DNA of 64,000 nucleotides from AV40 sp035538875 (lineage in GTDB: Bacteria; Verrucomicrobiota; Verrucomicrobiia; Chthoniobacterales; UBA10450): positions 1-64,000 of the forward strand of contig DATLJP010000022.1 in NCBI GenBank assembly GCA_035538875.1, in the 5' to 3' direction. Under the pieces are notes generated by a model. The model was not told the origin of the DNA. It saw only the letters and a list, made by a program, of their open reading frames with translations, and made no database searches. The translations under genes were made by a program, and so were the position numbers. This document shows, piece by piece, positions 42,832-52,365 of this stretch. Position 1 is the first letter of the stretch, and every line of letters starts with the position of its first letter.

Positions 42832-44787
42832 ATGAAGAACGAGTGGGACGTTGATGCCGCCATCGCAACTTACAACGTTGATGGCTGGGCCAGCGGATAT
42901 TTTACGGTCAATGCCGAAGGTAACGTTGTGGCTAAACCACTCCAGGAAAATGGCGGCACCATCAATATTCTCGAAGTTGTAAACGAGGCCCGCAGTCGCG
43001 GTCTCAGTTTTCCGCTTGTCATCCGTTTTCAGGATCTCCTTCGTCATCGCGTTGAATGCGTAAACGTCGCGTTTCAAAACGCCGTCGTGGAGTTTGGCTA
43101 CAAAGGGCAGTATCGCGGCGTCTTTCCGATCAAGGTCAATCAGTTGCGCGAAGTGATTGAAGAAATTGTCGATGCCGGCCAGCAATTTCACTTCGGACTC
43201 GAAGCCGGCAGCAAACCAGAACTCGTCGCCGCGCTCGCGATGCACAAGGACCCGGAGAGCCTGATCATCTGCAACGGCTACAAAGACAAAGCTTTCATCC
43301 GAATCGCGTTGCTTGGCCGCAAGCTTGGCAAGCTCGTTGTCATCGTCGTCGAAAAGCTCGAAGAACTCGAGGAAACGATCAAAGAGGCGAAGGAGGTTGA
43401 TGTCGAACCGGTCATCGGAATCCGCGTCCGCCTTCACAGTAAGAGCTCTGGTAAATGGTCGCCGAGCAGTGGTGAAAACGCAAAATTCGGGCTCGACACT
43501 ACAAATCTCGTCGCCGCAAGCCAGATGTTGAAAGAGACCGGCTTCGCGCATTGTCTGAAACTAATTCATTTTCATGTCGGTTCGCAGGTCCCGGACATCT
43601 CGACGATCAAACGCGCGGTGCGCGAGGGCGCGCGCTATTACGCAAAACTTTCCAAGCTCGGACATGAGCTCGCGTATCTTGATGTTGGCGGCGGGCTCGG
43701 CGTCGATTACGACGGATCGCGCAGCGATTTCGACAGCTCCGCAAATTATTCGCTTCAGGAATATGCCAACGACGTCATCTGGAACATCATGGACGTTTGC
43801 GATTCCGAAGGCGTTCCGCATCCGGCGATCGTCAACGAAGGCGGTCGCGCAATTGTTGCGCACCACTCCGTGCTTGTGATGGAGGCTTTCAGCTCGATCG
43901 AGAAAACGGTGCCGCGATTAAAAATCGAAGCGACCGAAAAAGATCACAAGCTGGTCGGCGACATTCTCGATGTGAAACAGCGATTGAAGCGCGGCAATCG
44001 AATGGAGAGCCTGCACGACATTCAGCAGATTAAGGAGGAGGCGCAGCAAACATTTGAGCTCGGCCTCCTCGATCTCGAATCAAAAGCAAAGATCGACGCG
44101 CTCTATTGGCAGCTCGCCCAACAGATTGTCAACATGCATCGTGGTCTGCGTTACATTCCGGATGAAGTCAAAGAACTCGAGACTTCGCTCGGTGATCAAT
44201 ACATCTGTAACTTTTCCGTCTTCCAATCGCTCCTCGACCACTGGGCGCTCGGTCAACTTTTTCCCATCATGCCGATCCATCGGCTGACGATGCCGCCGGA
44301 TCGACAAGGCACAATCGTGGACATCACTTGCGATTCCGACGGCAAAGTTTCCAAATTCACTGATTTGCAGGACGTGCGCGACACGCTCCCACTTCATCGC
44401 GTGATTCCCGGCGAAATTTATTATCTCGGCGTTTTCATGGTCGGCGCTTACCAGGACATCATGGGCGACCTTCACAATTTGTTCGGCCGCGTCACCGAAG
44501 TGCACGTCTTTCTCGATCCCGATGAAGAATCCGGTTGGTACATCGAGGAAGTGATCGAAGGCAGCACCATCGGCGAAGTGCTTTCAATGACGCAATGGGA
44601 CAAAATCGAGTTGATGCGCTTGCTAAAATCGCAAGTGGACGACGCGATCAAAACGGATTTCCTCAAGCCGAGCGATGCGATGAAGCTTCTCTCCGATTAC
44701 GAGCGGCTCTTGCAGGAATACACTTATCTTTCCCTGAACGGCACCAAACTCGTGCTGCAACCGGGTAACTGGCTGCCACTCAGCTGA
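42832..44787 (+). CDS. speA: Biosynthetic arginine decarboxylase
   Basis: PLP-dependent fold-III enzyme making agmatine from arginine for polyamine synthesis. The 651 residues have the PLP-lysine block YRGVFPIKVNQ (Lys101), HFGLEAGSKPELVAAL, IHFHVGSQ, YLDVGGGLGVDYDGS, NEGGRAIVAHHSVLV and the C-terminal EIYYLGVFMVGAYQDIMGDLHNLFG. Length matches the SpeA type. No agmatinase or agmatine deiminase gene is adjacent. Confidence 0.96.
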   Translation: MKNEWDVDAAIATYNVDGWASGYFTVNAEGNVVAKPLQENGGTINILEVVNEARSRGLSFPLVIRFQDLLRHRVECVNVAFQNAVVEFGYKGQYRGVFPIKVNQLREVIEEIVDAGQQFHFGLEAGSKPELVAALAMHKDPESLIICNGYKDKAFIRIALLGRKLGKLVVIVVEKLEELEETIKEAKEVDVEPVIGIRVRLHSKSSGKWSPSSGENAKFGLDTTNLVAASQMLKETGFAHCLKLIHFHVGSQVPDISTIKRAVREGARYYAKLSKLGHELAYLDVGGGLGVDYDGSRSDFDSSANYSLQEYANDVIWNIMDVCDSEGVPHPAIVNEGGRAIVAHHSVLVMEAFSSIEKTVPRLKIEATEKDHKLVGDILDVKQRLKRGNRMESLHDIQQIKEEAQQTFELGLLDLESKAKIDALYWQLAQQIVNMHRGLRYIPDEVKELETSLGDQYICNFSVFQSLLDHWALGQLFPIMPIHRLTMPPDRQGTIVDITCDSDGKVSKFTDLQDVRDTLPLHRVIPGEIYYLGVFMVGAYQDIMGDLHNLFGRVTEVHVFLDPDEESGWYIEEVIEGSTIGEVLSMTQWDKIELMRLLKSQVDDAIKTDFLKPSDAMKLLSDYERLLQEYTYLSLNGTKLVLQPGNWLPLS

Positions 44788-44828
44788 TCCATAACGTATT
44801 GTGACGGGGTCGAAATGAAGGTCGGCGA

Positions 44829-45319
44829 TTGTCCGAGAGCAAAACGCCGGCTTCTGCTTTTTTGTCGCGGCCTCGTTTGCGATCACGATCGATTGCCAGC
44901 AGCGTTAGCAAACGTCCAGCTCAAACACCTTTCGTTGCGCTCATGCTGCTCGATCACGGAGGCCGTGAATTTTACTTTTGTGGTCGCGACGCTTCGGGAC
45001 TCACCGTATGCGTGTCGCCGGCAACGATTAGTCCCGGAAATGCCGCGACGTTCAGAATTTTCGCTTCCACAACTAATCCAAATCAGGTTGTCGCGATTCA
45101 TTACTCAATGACCGGAACGGCAAGACTCAGAACAGACTACTCTGTCGATGGTCCGCCTACAGAAGTCGACATTCCCGCCCGTGCTTCGTCCACGACTGTG
45201 GTTCTGCATGCGACGCCAATTTGCCAACTCGGAAAGGCGAGAAAGTAACGCTCAGCCTCGTTGCCGGAAGCGGTTACAGGATTGCTAAACCTAACAAAGC
45301 GACCGTAACAATTCACTGA
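44829..45319 (+). pseudogene. Frameshifted Calx-beta-domain fragment
   Basis: One frame contains a Calx-beta-type sequence: SPATISPGNAATFRIFASTT, then VAIHYSMTGTARLRTDYSVD and VDIPARASSTTVVLHATP, and stops at 45246-45248. The expected continuation GEKVTLSLVAGSGYRIAKPN with a TGA at 45317-45319 lies in another frame, so a frameshift occurred near 45220-45235. It lacks the signal peptide and further repeats of such secreted proteins. The upstream part before about 44970 has no recognisable protein. The tail overlaps the convergent hydrolase gene. Confidence 0.5.
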
Positions 45320-45909
45320 GCCGTAACGGCGCTGGCGACAAAATCGCTGATCGCATTCGCGATTCTTTGATCGACACCCTCTTGAGTTTCGCCACCGAGA
45401 TCTTTTCTTCTAACGAGGAGCGAGTGGTCTCCACCTTCAACTACGTGCAGAAAATTTAGCGCGGTCATCTTTATGCGAACGGTCTCGAGTAAATCGAGCG
45501 GGCAAAGCGGATCGCGCGTGCCTTGAATGAAAACAATCGGCGTGCGCAAATCGAGCAGCACTTGATCGCGCAATTCCGTCCGATTGCCCATGGCGCAAAG
45601 CGGGTAGCCGAGACAGACGAGCGCGTTCACTTTCTCTTCTAGTGAAAGATGGCAACCGATTCGTCCGCCCATGCTTTTTCCGATCAAGATAATCGGTCCG
45701 GATGTTTTGGCGCGCACCTGAGCCAGTGCTCTTCGATGCGCAGCGATTAATTGCGGCAGCCGATCAGGCCGCTTTCGTCCCTCGCCCATATAGTCATAAT
45801 CGAAGGTCTCGACATCACCAATTGGCTTTAGTCGCTGTTTCCAGCGCAGCATCCACAGATGTGACGACGGCGCGCCGGCGCCGGGAGCGAAGAGAAAAAA
45901 CGGCCTCAC
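45313..45909 (-). CDS. Alpha/beta-hydrolase of the KANSL3/TEX30-like type
   Basis: A 198-residue alpha/beta-hydrolase: FLFAPGAGAPSSHLWM oxyanion loop, nucleophile elbow IGKSMGGR with Ser79, catalytic Asp in FIQGTRDPLCP, and His in EGGDHSLLV. No signal peptide. This subfamily is found as stand-alone bacterial proteins of unknown substrate. It lies opposite to the MBOAT gene. Confidence 0.82.
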   Translation of the reverse strand: MRPFFLFAPGAGAPSSHLWMLRWKQRLKPIGDVETFDYDYMGEGRKRPDRLPQLIAAHRRALAQVRAKTSGPIILIGKSMGGRIGCHLSLEEKVNALVCLGYPLCAMGNRTELRDQVLLDLRTPIVFIQGTRDPLCPLDLLETVRIKMTALNFLHVVEGGDHSLLVRRKDLGGETQEGVDQRIANAISDFVASAVTAQ

Positions 45910-46020
45910 AATATTGGCGTCGATCTTGCCAGAGTTGGAAACAACATCTAATACATCTGCCTCAATATGGCTGGCGTAAATGAGGAGCTGCCATCGGAAG
46001 CGTAATTCGAAACTTTCGCT

Positions 46021-47442
46021 ATGCTTTTTAATTCGCTCACCTTCGTCGTCTTCTTCGTAGTCATTGTTTCGCTCTACTGGAGTCTCCGCGGCTGGCAGCT
46101 GCGAAAAAACTTACTCGTCGTCGCCAGCTACACTTTTTATGGCGCGTGGAACCCGCCGTTCGCGGCGCTCCTGTTTTCAACAACAGCGATGGACTTCTGG
46201 CTCGGCCGCCAAATTGGTAAAGCCAAAGATCGATACGCCAAACGGCGATGGCTCGTCGCCAGTGTCTGCATGAATCTGAGCATGCTCGGTTTCTTCAAGT
46301 ACGGAAATTTTCTGCTCCAAAATTTTCAATGGCTGCTCGCGCGTGCCGGGGTCATCTATCAGCCACCGCACCTCGATATCCTACTCCCGGTCGGCATTTC
46401 CTTTTACACTTTTCATTCTCTTTCCTACACGCTCGACATTTATCGCGGCGTCTTGCAGCCGACTCGTTCGCTCCGCGACTTCATTCTCGCGGTTTCGTTT
46501 TTCCCCCAGTTGGTTGCTGGACCAATTGTTCGTGCCGGAGATTTTCTACCACAGCTTCTTCATCCACCGCGTCTCAAAACGAACCAATTTCTATGGGGAC
46601 TTGCGCTGATGACTTTGGGATTATTTGAAAAAATCGTCTTGGCCGACACGTTGCTCTCCGGACCCGCCGATCGGATTTTCGGATATGCAGGCCCGCTGGT
46701 TGCGCTGGATTCTTGGGCCGGCGTGCTCGCTTTTGCCGGTCAGATCTTTTTCGATTTCGCCGGCTATTCCATTTGCGCGATCGGCGCCGCGCTAACGCTC
46801 GGCTTTCATCTCAAGGACAATTTCCGTTTTCCCTACGCTGCGATCGGGTTCTCCGATTTCTGGCGGCGGTGGCACATCTCGCTTTCGACGTTTCTCCGCG
46901 ATTATCTGTACATTCCGCTGGGCGGCAATCAGGCCCGGCCCTTTCGCGCTGCGCTCAACCTCGTCATCGTCATGTTCCTCGGCGGGCTTTGGCACGGCGC
47001 GGCCTGGACTTTTGTCGTCTGGGGTTTACTGCACGGCTCTTATTTAGTGATTGAGCGCGTTTTTAGAATTCTCTTCGAAAACAAGAGCTGGGCTGGTAGT
47101 CCGATTACGCGCATGATCGCGGGCTTTGCGACCTACGGCGCAGTTTGCATCGCCTGGGTGTTTTTTCGCGCGTCTGATTTTACGATTGCCAGTCGAATGC
47201 TAACCGGGATGTTTGGCGGGCATGCGCAGGGCGACGCAATTCTTAGCACGCGCGAACTTTTGGAAATTGGAATGGTCACCGCCGGTGTTATCGCCATGCA
47301 CTGGAGGATGCGTGACGATTCATTTGAGACGACGGTTATGGTTTTGCCGGCCTGGGCGATTACTGCGATCGGATCGGTAATGGCGTTCGCCATCGTTTTT
47401 ACTCAAGGAACCAGCAATGCGTTCATCTATTTCCAGTTTTAG
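46021..47442 (+). CDS. MBOAT-family membrane O-acyltransferase (AlgI-like)
   Basis: A 473-residue polytopic membrane protein that transfers acyl (often acetyl) groups to extracytoplasmic sugars. Family blocks: YFYGAWNPPFAALL-like start (SYTFYGAWNP), LPVGISFYTFHSLSYTLDIY, FFPQLVAGPIVRAGDFLPQL, FWRRWHISLSTFLRDYLYIP and the catalytic His325 in LGGLWHGAAWTF. The next gene, an SGNH-like membrane protein, overlaps its 3' end by 26 bases, the usual partner in AlgI-AlgJ/X and PatA-PatB type systems. The glycan target is unknown; no alginate or cellulose genes are nearby. Confidence 0.93.
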   Translation: MLFNSLTFVVFFVVIVSLYWSLRGWQLRKNLLVVASYTFYGAWNPPFAALLFSTTAMDFWLGRQIGKAKDRYAKRRWLVASVCMNLSMLGFFKYGNFLLQNFQWLLARAGVIYQPPHLDILLPVGISFYTFHSLSYTLDIYRGVLQPTRSLRDFILAVSFFPQLVAGPIVRAGDFLPQLLHPPRLKTNQFLWGLALMTLGLFEKIVLADTLLSGPADRIFGYAGPLVALDSWAGVLAFAGQIFFDFAGYSICAIGAALTLGFHLKDNFRFPYAAIGFSDFWRRWHISLSTFLRDYLYIPLGGNQARPFRAALNLVIVMFLGGLWHGAAWTFVVWGLLHGSYLVIERVFRILFENKSWAGSPITRMIAGFATYGAVCIAWVFFRASDFTIASRMLTGMFGGHAQGDAILSTRELLEIGMVTAGVIAMHWRMRDDSFETTVMVLPAWAITAIGSVMAFAIVFTQGTSNAFIYFQF

Positions 47443-48577
47443 GGAGCGACTGCAGCTGCCACGGTTGTTCTTCCGCAGACCTTCGCGGGAAGAACAGCTT
47501 CACGGTGGTCCGCCGCTGGAATTCGAACGGCCAATTCCACTGGCGCCGTGGCGCGGAATCGCCGTCGTCATCACGATTATTGTGATCGGCACGACCACGG
47601 CATGGGAACTGTACTGCCGTTCAATTGGTTATCGACCGACGCTGAACGACAATGGGGATCTCTGGACACTGAGGCGACGAAGCGTGCAGCCAGAATCCAT
47701 TGTGATCGTCGGTGATTCGCGCGGCTGGTTCGATCTCGACCTTGATGAATTGCAGAGAAGCCTCGGCAAGCGTCCAGTTCAGCTCGCGATGGGTGGCGGC
47801 TGCGCTTATCCAACGCTCGATGATCTAACCAAAGACGAAACTTTTCATGGCACAATCATTTGTAGCGTAGTGCCGGCTTTATTTTTTGCGCCAACTAGCT
47901 CCCCGCCATTCGTTGATACAGAAAAGATGGTGCAGCGGTCTCATTCGCAAACACCGGCCCAACGGGCGGGCCAGTATTTGGCTTTTCCGCTGGAGGAGCA
48001 CGTCGCGTTTTTAAAACAAGAAGACTTGACGCTTAGCGATTACGTGCAAAGGCTACCGATTCCGAACCGACCCGGGGCCCTCGTTCCGTCCAAGCATCCG
48101 CCTTATTTCCAAACGCTCGATCGGGAACGTCGCGCGCGCATGATCGAGGCCTGTGCCGATCCCAATGGAGACCTGGCGCGCAGAATTCAACAGATCTGGC
48201 TTCCACTGTTCACGCCGCCTCCGCTGCCCACTTACATTCCTAGGGATATTTTCTTCGCCAAAACGAACGAAGGAATTCAAAAGCGTTTTTCTGACGTGGC
48301 CGCCGCGGTCGAAAAAATTCGATCGCGTGGTGGGAAGATAGTTTTCGTTCGCTTCCCGCACAGTGGCGGACTCAAGGAGCTCGAAGATCGGATCACACCG
48401 CGTGAAAAAACATGGGACCCGCTTTTGAAAGTGACCGGCGTACCCGGGATCTATTATTCCGATTTTCCGGAGCTTTCCGGATTCAGTTGTCCGGAGTGGT
48501 CACATCTCACGGCCGGCGATTCAGTTGAATTCACCAAGCGTCTCGTTCCGCATCTGCGCAACGCGCTCGGGATGTAA
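47417..48577 (+). CDS. Membrane-anchored SGNH-like acyltransferase partner of MBOAT
   Basis: A 386-residue protein with a cytoplasmic start, one membrane helix (about 47-64), and a periplasmic SGNH-like domain. IVIVGDSRGWFDLDLDEL carries the GDS-type nucleophile Ser101, and the C-terminal PEWSHLTAGDS supplies a candidate His of the catalytic site. Such proteins take the acyl group from an MBOAT and place it on a polysaccharide. The start overlaps the MBOAT gene by 26 bases, so translation is coupled. Confidence 0.75.
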   Translation: MRSSISSFRERLQLPRLFFRRPSREEQLHGGPPLEFERPIPLAPWRGIAVVITIIVIGTTTAWELYCRSIGYRPTLNDNGDLWTLRRRSVQPESIVIVGDSRGWFDLDLDELQRSLGKRPVQLAMGGGCAYPTLDDLTKDETFHGTIICSVVPALFFAPTSSPPFVDTEKMVQRSHSQTPAQRAGQYLAFPLEEHVAFLKQEDLTLSDYVQRLPIPNRPGALVPSKHPPYFQTLDRERRARMIEACADPNGDLARRIQQIWLPLFTPPPLPTYIPRDIFFAKTNEGIQKRFSDVAAAVEKIRSRGGKIVFVRFPHSGGLKELEDRITPREKTWDPLLKVTGVPGIYYSDFPELSGFSCPEWSHLTAGDSVEFTKRLVPHLRNALGM

Positions 48578-48597
48578 CCGGTCTGTCCGGTTCGGGT

Positions 48598-49938
48598 TCA
48601 ATCCTGCCGGACCGCGTCAGCGAACGCGACGTCGCCTGCTTTCAAATCGAGCTCGGCTTCTTCCGGAGTTCCGAAAACGCGCGCGCGATTCTCGTCGAAT
48701 TCGCGGTCCCAGCGTGCGACGACAACGGTGGCCAAACAATTGCCGATCACATTCACCGCGGTTCGTCCCATGTCCATCAATTCGTCGACGCCGAAAATCA
48801 CCGCGACGCCGATCGATCCGAGCCCCGCTGGAATAAACGAACTCAGAGTCGCGAGCAAAATCACGAGCGCTGCCCGCGGCACGCCAGCTACACCCTTTGA
48901 AGTCAGCATCAACGTCAACATCATCGTGATTTGCTGACCGAGACTCATATGCCAGCCCATGGTCGTCTCGGCGGCTTGCGCGACAAAAACAGACGCCATT
49001 CCCAAGTACAAAATCGAACCGGTCAGATTGAATGAGTAACCGGTCGGCATGACAAAACCCACAATCGACGATGGCACGCCGAATCGTTCCATTGCCTGCA
49101 TTGCTTTCGGCAACGCTGATTCGCTGCTTGTTGTCGCAAATGCGAGCGCGGCGGGTTCACGGACCGCGCGGAAAAATTGGCGAACCGGAATTCGCGCGAC
49201 GACAATTACGACCCCGAAGATTAGGACGACGAAGATGATCAGTGCGATGTAAAACGAGAAAATCAGCTTCCCGAGATTGACGAGCACGCTAGGGCCTTGC
49301 GTGCCAATCGTGTGGGCCATTGCGGTCCCGACGCCGATCGGCGCAAACATCATCACGTAGTTCGTAAACTTGAACATGATTTGCGCCAGACTTTCCATCG
49401 CGCGAACGATCGGTTGACCTTTTTCGCCAACCCCCGAAACCGCGAGCGCGAACAAAACACTGAAAGCGACGATTTGCAGAACGTCGCCGCGCACCATCGC
49501 GTCGACGGTGCTTGAAGGAAAAACATGCACGATGATCTCGGTCAGACTTTGGGCGTGCGTTTGCCCAATCCTTTGGACGATGTCGATGTTACCAGCTGCG
49601 AGAGTAACTCCCGTCCCCGGTCTAATCAGATTTACAACCGCGAGACCAATAAAGAGTGCGGCGGTAGTAACAATTTCAAAGAATACCAGCGCTTTGATTC
49701 CTATCCGGCCGACTTTTTTCAACGCGCCCGCCCCCGCGACTCCGACGACAATGGTGGAAAAAACCAGGGGCACGATGATTGACTTGATCAGGTTGATGAA
49801 GATGTCGCGCAGAAAATAAACTTTGTTTCCCCAATCAGGTTTGAGCCATCCGATCAGCGCGCCAAGGACGAGACCGATCATAATCTGCGTCGTCAATGAT
49901 GGCCGATACCACGGGCGACCTGTGGAAGCTGCGCTCAT
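48598..49938 (-). CDS. Dicarboxylate/amino acid:cation symporter (DAACS family)
   Basis: A 446-residue symporter of the GltP/DctA fold for C4-dicarboxylates, glutamate or aspartate. Helices and hairpins are visible with family motifs: YFLRDIFINLIKSIIVPLVF, the serine-rich hairpin FATTSSESALPKAM, the NMDGT-equivalent region as PTGYSFNLTGSILYL, and GVAGVPRAALVILLATLSSF in hairpin 2. The substitution FNLTG for NMDGT fits dicarboxylate members. Substrate not determined. Confidence 0.92.
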   Translation of the reverse strand: MSAASTGRPWYRPSLTTQIMIGLVLGALIGWLKPDWGNKVYFLRDIFINLIKSIIVPLVFSTIVVGVAGAGALKKVGRIGIKALVFFEIVTTAALFIGLAVVNLIRPGTGVTLAAGNIDIVQRIGQTHAQSLTEIIVHVFPSSTVDAMVRGDVLQIVAFSVLFALAVSGVGEKGQPIVRAMESLAQIMFKFTNYVMMFAPIGVGTAMAHTIGTQGPSVLVNLGKLIFSFYIALIIFVVLIFGVVIVVARIPVRQFFRAVREPAALAFATTSSESALPKAMQAMERFGVPSSIVGFVMPTGYSFNLTGSILYLGMASVFVAQAAETTMGWHMSLGQQITMMLTLMLTSKGVAGVPRAALVILLATLSSFIPAGLGSIGVAVIFGVDELMDMGRTAVNVIGNCLATVVVARWDREFDENRARVFGTPEEAELDLKAGDVAFADAVRQD

Positions 49939-49983
49939 TTAGTGTTCTGTGTAAGCTGTCGATCACAGCTCTGGCAACACTGT

Positions 49984-51147
49984 ATGTTTCTGACTCATCT
50001 TGAATGCAGCGCCTGCGGAAAACAGCACGATTGGCAGCGCCTGCAAAATCTTTGCACGGCGTGCGGCAAACCGCTTTTCGCGATTGTCGATCTTTTCGCG
50101 GTGGGTCGAGAGATAACTCGCAAGAAACTCGCAACGCGTGAGAGGTCGCTTTGGCGTTATCGCGAATTGCTTCCGGTGCCAAAGGATGCCAAGTCGATTT
50201 CATTGGGCGAGGGAGGAACGCCGCTGCTTCGCGCGAAGAAATTCGGCTGCGACGTGGATGTCGATCTTTGGGTCAAAAACGAGTCGCTCAATCCGACCCA
50301 AAGTTTCAAAGCCCGCGGGATGAGCGTCGCCGTTTCAATGGCGAAGTATCTTGGCGCGAAAAAACTAGCGGCACCGAGTGCCGGCAATGCCGGCGGCGCA
50401 CTCGCTGCTTACGCTGCGCGCGCCGGACTGGAAGCGTACATCTTCATGCCACGCGATACACCGCGTGCGAACATCGTAGAATGTCGTGAAGTCGGTGCCC
50501 ACGTCACGCTGATCGACGGACTGATCACTGATTGCGGCGCGGAAATCGCGCGACGCAAAGAAAAGGAAGGCTGGTTCGATCTTTCGACGCTGAAAGAACC
50601 GTATCGGATCGAAGGGAAGAAAACGCTCGGCTACGAAATTGCCGAACAGCTCGATTGGAAATTGCCGGATGTGATTTTGTATCCGACCGGTGGCGGCACC
50701 GGATTGATCGGAATGTGGAAAGCATTCGATGAAATGGAAAGACTCGGTTGGATCGACAATCGACGACCACGAATGTTTTCCGTGCAGGCCGCCGGTTGCG
50801 CCCCAATCGTCCGCGCGTTTGAAGCAGGCGAGAAATTTGCGAGCGAGTTTTCGAACGCGCGTACAATCGCTTCCGGCCTGCGCGTTCCAAGAGCGATCGG
50901 CGATTTCATAATGCTCAACATCCTCCGCGAATCGAAAGGTGGCGCGGTCGCGGTGGATGACGACGCAATGATTGGCACTGTTCGCGAAGTCGGATCCAAA
51001 GAGGGTCTGTTCGTCGCGCCGGAAGGCGCGGCCTGTTTTGTTGCACTGAAGAGGCTTCGCGCATCGGGGAACATCGACAGCCGCGACCAGGTTGTGATTT
51101 TCAACACTGGGTCGGGGATCAAATACCTCGACGTGTTTGAATCGTAG
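49984..51147 (+). CDS. thrC: Threonine synthase
   Basis: PLP-dependent fold-II enzyme converting O-phosphohomoserine to threonine. ATG 49984 begins a zinc-ribbon-like start (Cys8, Cys11, Cys24, Cys27) seen in class I-type threonine synthases of this group; then GEGGTPLL, the PLP-lysine block SFKARGMSVAVS (Lys109), APSAGNAGGALAAYAARAGL, YPTGGGTGLIGMWKAF and IFNTGSGIKYLDVF. Length 387. A GTG 14 codons upstream (49942) is open in frame but lacks support. No thrA or thrB in the window. Confidence 0.9.
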   Translation: MFLTHLECSACGKQHDWQRLQNLCTACGKPLFAIVDLFAVGREITRKKLATRERSLWRYRELLPVPKDAKSISLGEGGTPLLRAKKFGCDVDVDLWVKNESLNPTQSFKARGMSVAVSMAKYLGAKKLAAPSAGNAGGALAAYAARAGLEAYIFMPRDTPRANIVECREVGAHVTLIDGLITDCGAEIARRKEKEGWFDLSTLKEPYRIEGKKTLGYEIAEQLDWKLPDVILYPTGGGTGLIGMWKAFDEMERLGWIDNRRPRMFSVQAAGCAPIVRAFEAGEKFASEFSNARTIASGLRVPRAIGDFIMLNILRESKGGAVAVDDDAMIGTVREVGSKEGLFVAPEGAACFVALKRLRASGNIDSRDQVVIFNTGSGIKYLDVFES

Positions 51148-51392
51148 ATTCATTTTGGCGCGCTGAATAGAACTCGTGAAAATCCGACACGACATCTTGG
51201 CTGCTGATTTCGATTTTGTTTATTTTCATCATTTCGCCGTTCGCTGTGCCTTACTCGCTCACCGCGTAGGTCGCAGCTACAAGCACGCCTGCAGCGATAA
51301 GATTCAGAATTGTCGGACCGTAGTGCTACGCTTACTAGTGTCCGGTTACGGTGGCATCATTCCGCCGCTCGCAACTAGCTCGCACAACGGCC

Positions 51393-51600
51393 TTACTCAG
51401 GGCCGATCAACTCGTTGTTGAGATATGTGTCGATCTTGTAATCGCCGGGTGGAAAGAATTTGCTGTTGCTGTTCGAAAGCGAGAAATCGGCGCGCGAATT
51501 TGATTCGTCGCTGACCAGTTCCTTTTCCAAAGTTTCTGACTGGTTGCGCCGCCGGAGTTCAGATTCGTCCAAACGATTTTCCGCGCGGCGCTTGGGGGCT
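51393..51600 (-). pseudogene. Degraded C-terminus of a secreted-type protein
   Basis: A minus-strand frame ending in TAA at 51393-51395 gives a well-formed protein tail: ELVSDESNSRADFSLSNSNS then KFFPPGDYKIDTYLNNELIG, the look of a beta-sandwich end. About 25 codons upstream, the sensible sequence continues in a different frame (WTNLNSGGATSQ), so the gene is frameshifted, and no start is found. The flanks 51148-51392 and 51601-51731 show no gene, RNA or repeat that I can support. Confidence 0.4.
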
Positions 51601-51731
51601 AAACGGCGGCGCTAATTGACGGCAAAGGTGCGGAGTCGATTCAATCACATCTTTGTGCCGCGATGAAATTGAAGTCGAGCAATTTACTTCGCTCTTCGAC
51701 TTCTAGTAACTCTGCTGCTCTCTATGCCGGA

Positions 51732-52144
51732 TCAGTCGGCGTCCCAATGCTCGGCAATCATCCCTTCTTGAACATGGAACATGTCGAAGCCCAACACCTG
51801 ATGATGCTGGCCATCGTTATTCGTCCAACTTTGGCGAACGTAAATGATCACCATGTCGTTGTCGCCGACTATATTCAACAGCTCGCGCTTATAATCCGGC
51901 GGCAATTCTTGAGCGAAACGCTCGCGGAACGTGTCCATGAATCCTTTCAGTCCGGTCGGCACCTGCGGATTATGCTGGATGTAGTCGGGCCGAAGAAGCT
52001 TCGGCGCCGCATCTACATTGCGCCCGATCAGGACCGTCGTATAAGAATCGCGGACGACTCCTTATTGCGAGCGGTCAACGCATCATCTGCGGGCATTGAA
52101 TGCGCAAGAGAGATCAACGCGAGCAGCAAGACCGGTACTTTCAC
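51732..52144 (-). pseudogene. Frameshifted secreted NTF2/SnoaL-like protein gene
   Basis: GTG 52144 begins a signal peptide (KVPVLLLALISLAHSMPADD), and the mature part continues one frame away with RDSYTTVLIGRNVDAAPKLL, DYIQHNPQVPTGLKGFMDTF, LLNIVGDNDMVIIYVRQSW and FDMFHVQEGMIAEHWDAD to the stop at 51732. The two frames meet near 52055-52064, where one base appears to be missing. The YIQHNPQ and EHWD motifs are typical of SnoaL-like proteins. Unless this is a sequencing error, the gene is recently inactivated. Confidence 0.65.
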
Positions 52145-52365
52145 GCGTGGGCGCGTTCCAGTTACATCAAAAATCACGGCCCACAACTGTGACCTGCGCG
52201 ATGGCACCATTGATCGCAGTTAATAGACGCCAATTCATTTCGACTCAACGGAATCGTTGGCCACTGGCGCACTGCCCGTCCGCACGCGACGTTTTAGCAC
52301 AGGAAAGACGAGGCAAACGCTAGCGAAAGCGTTCTGACAAAAAGCTCGAATGTGAAAGCGAGTTG

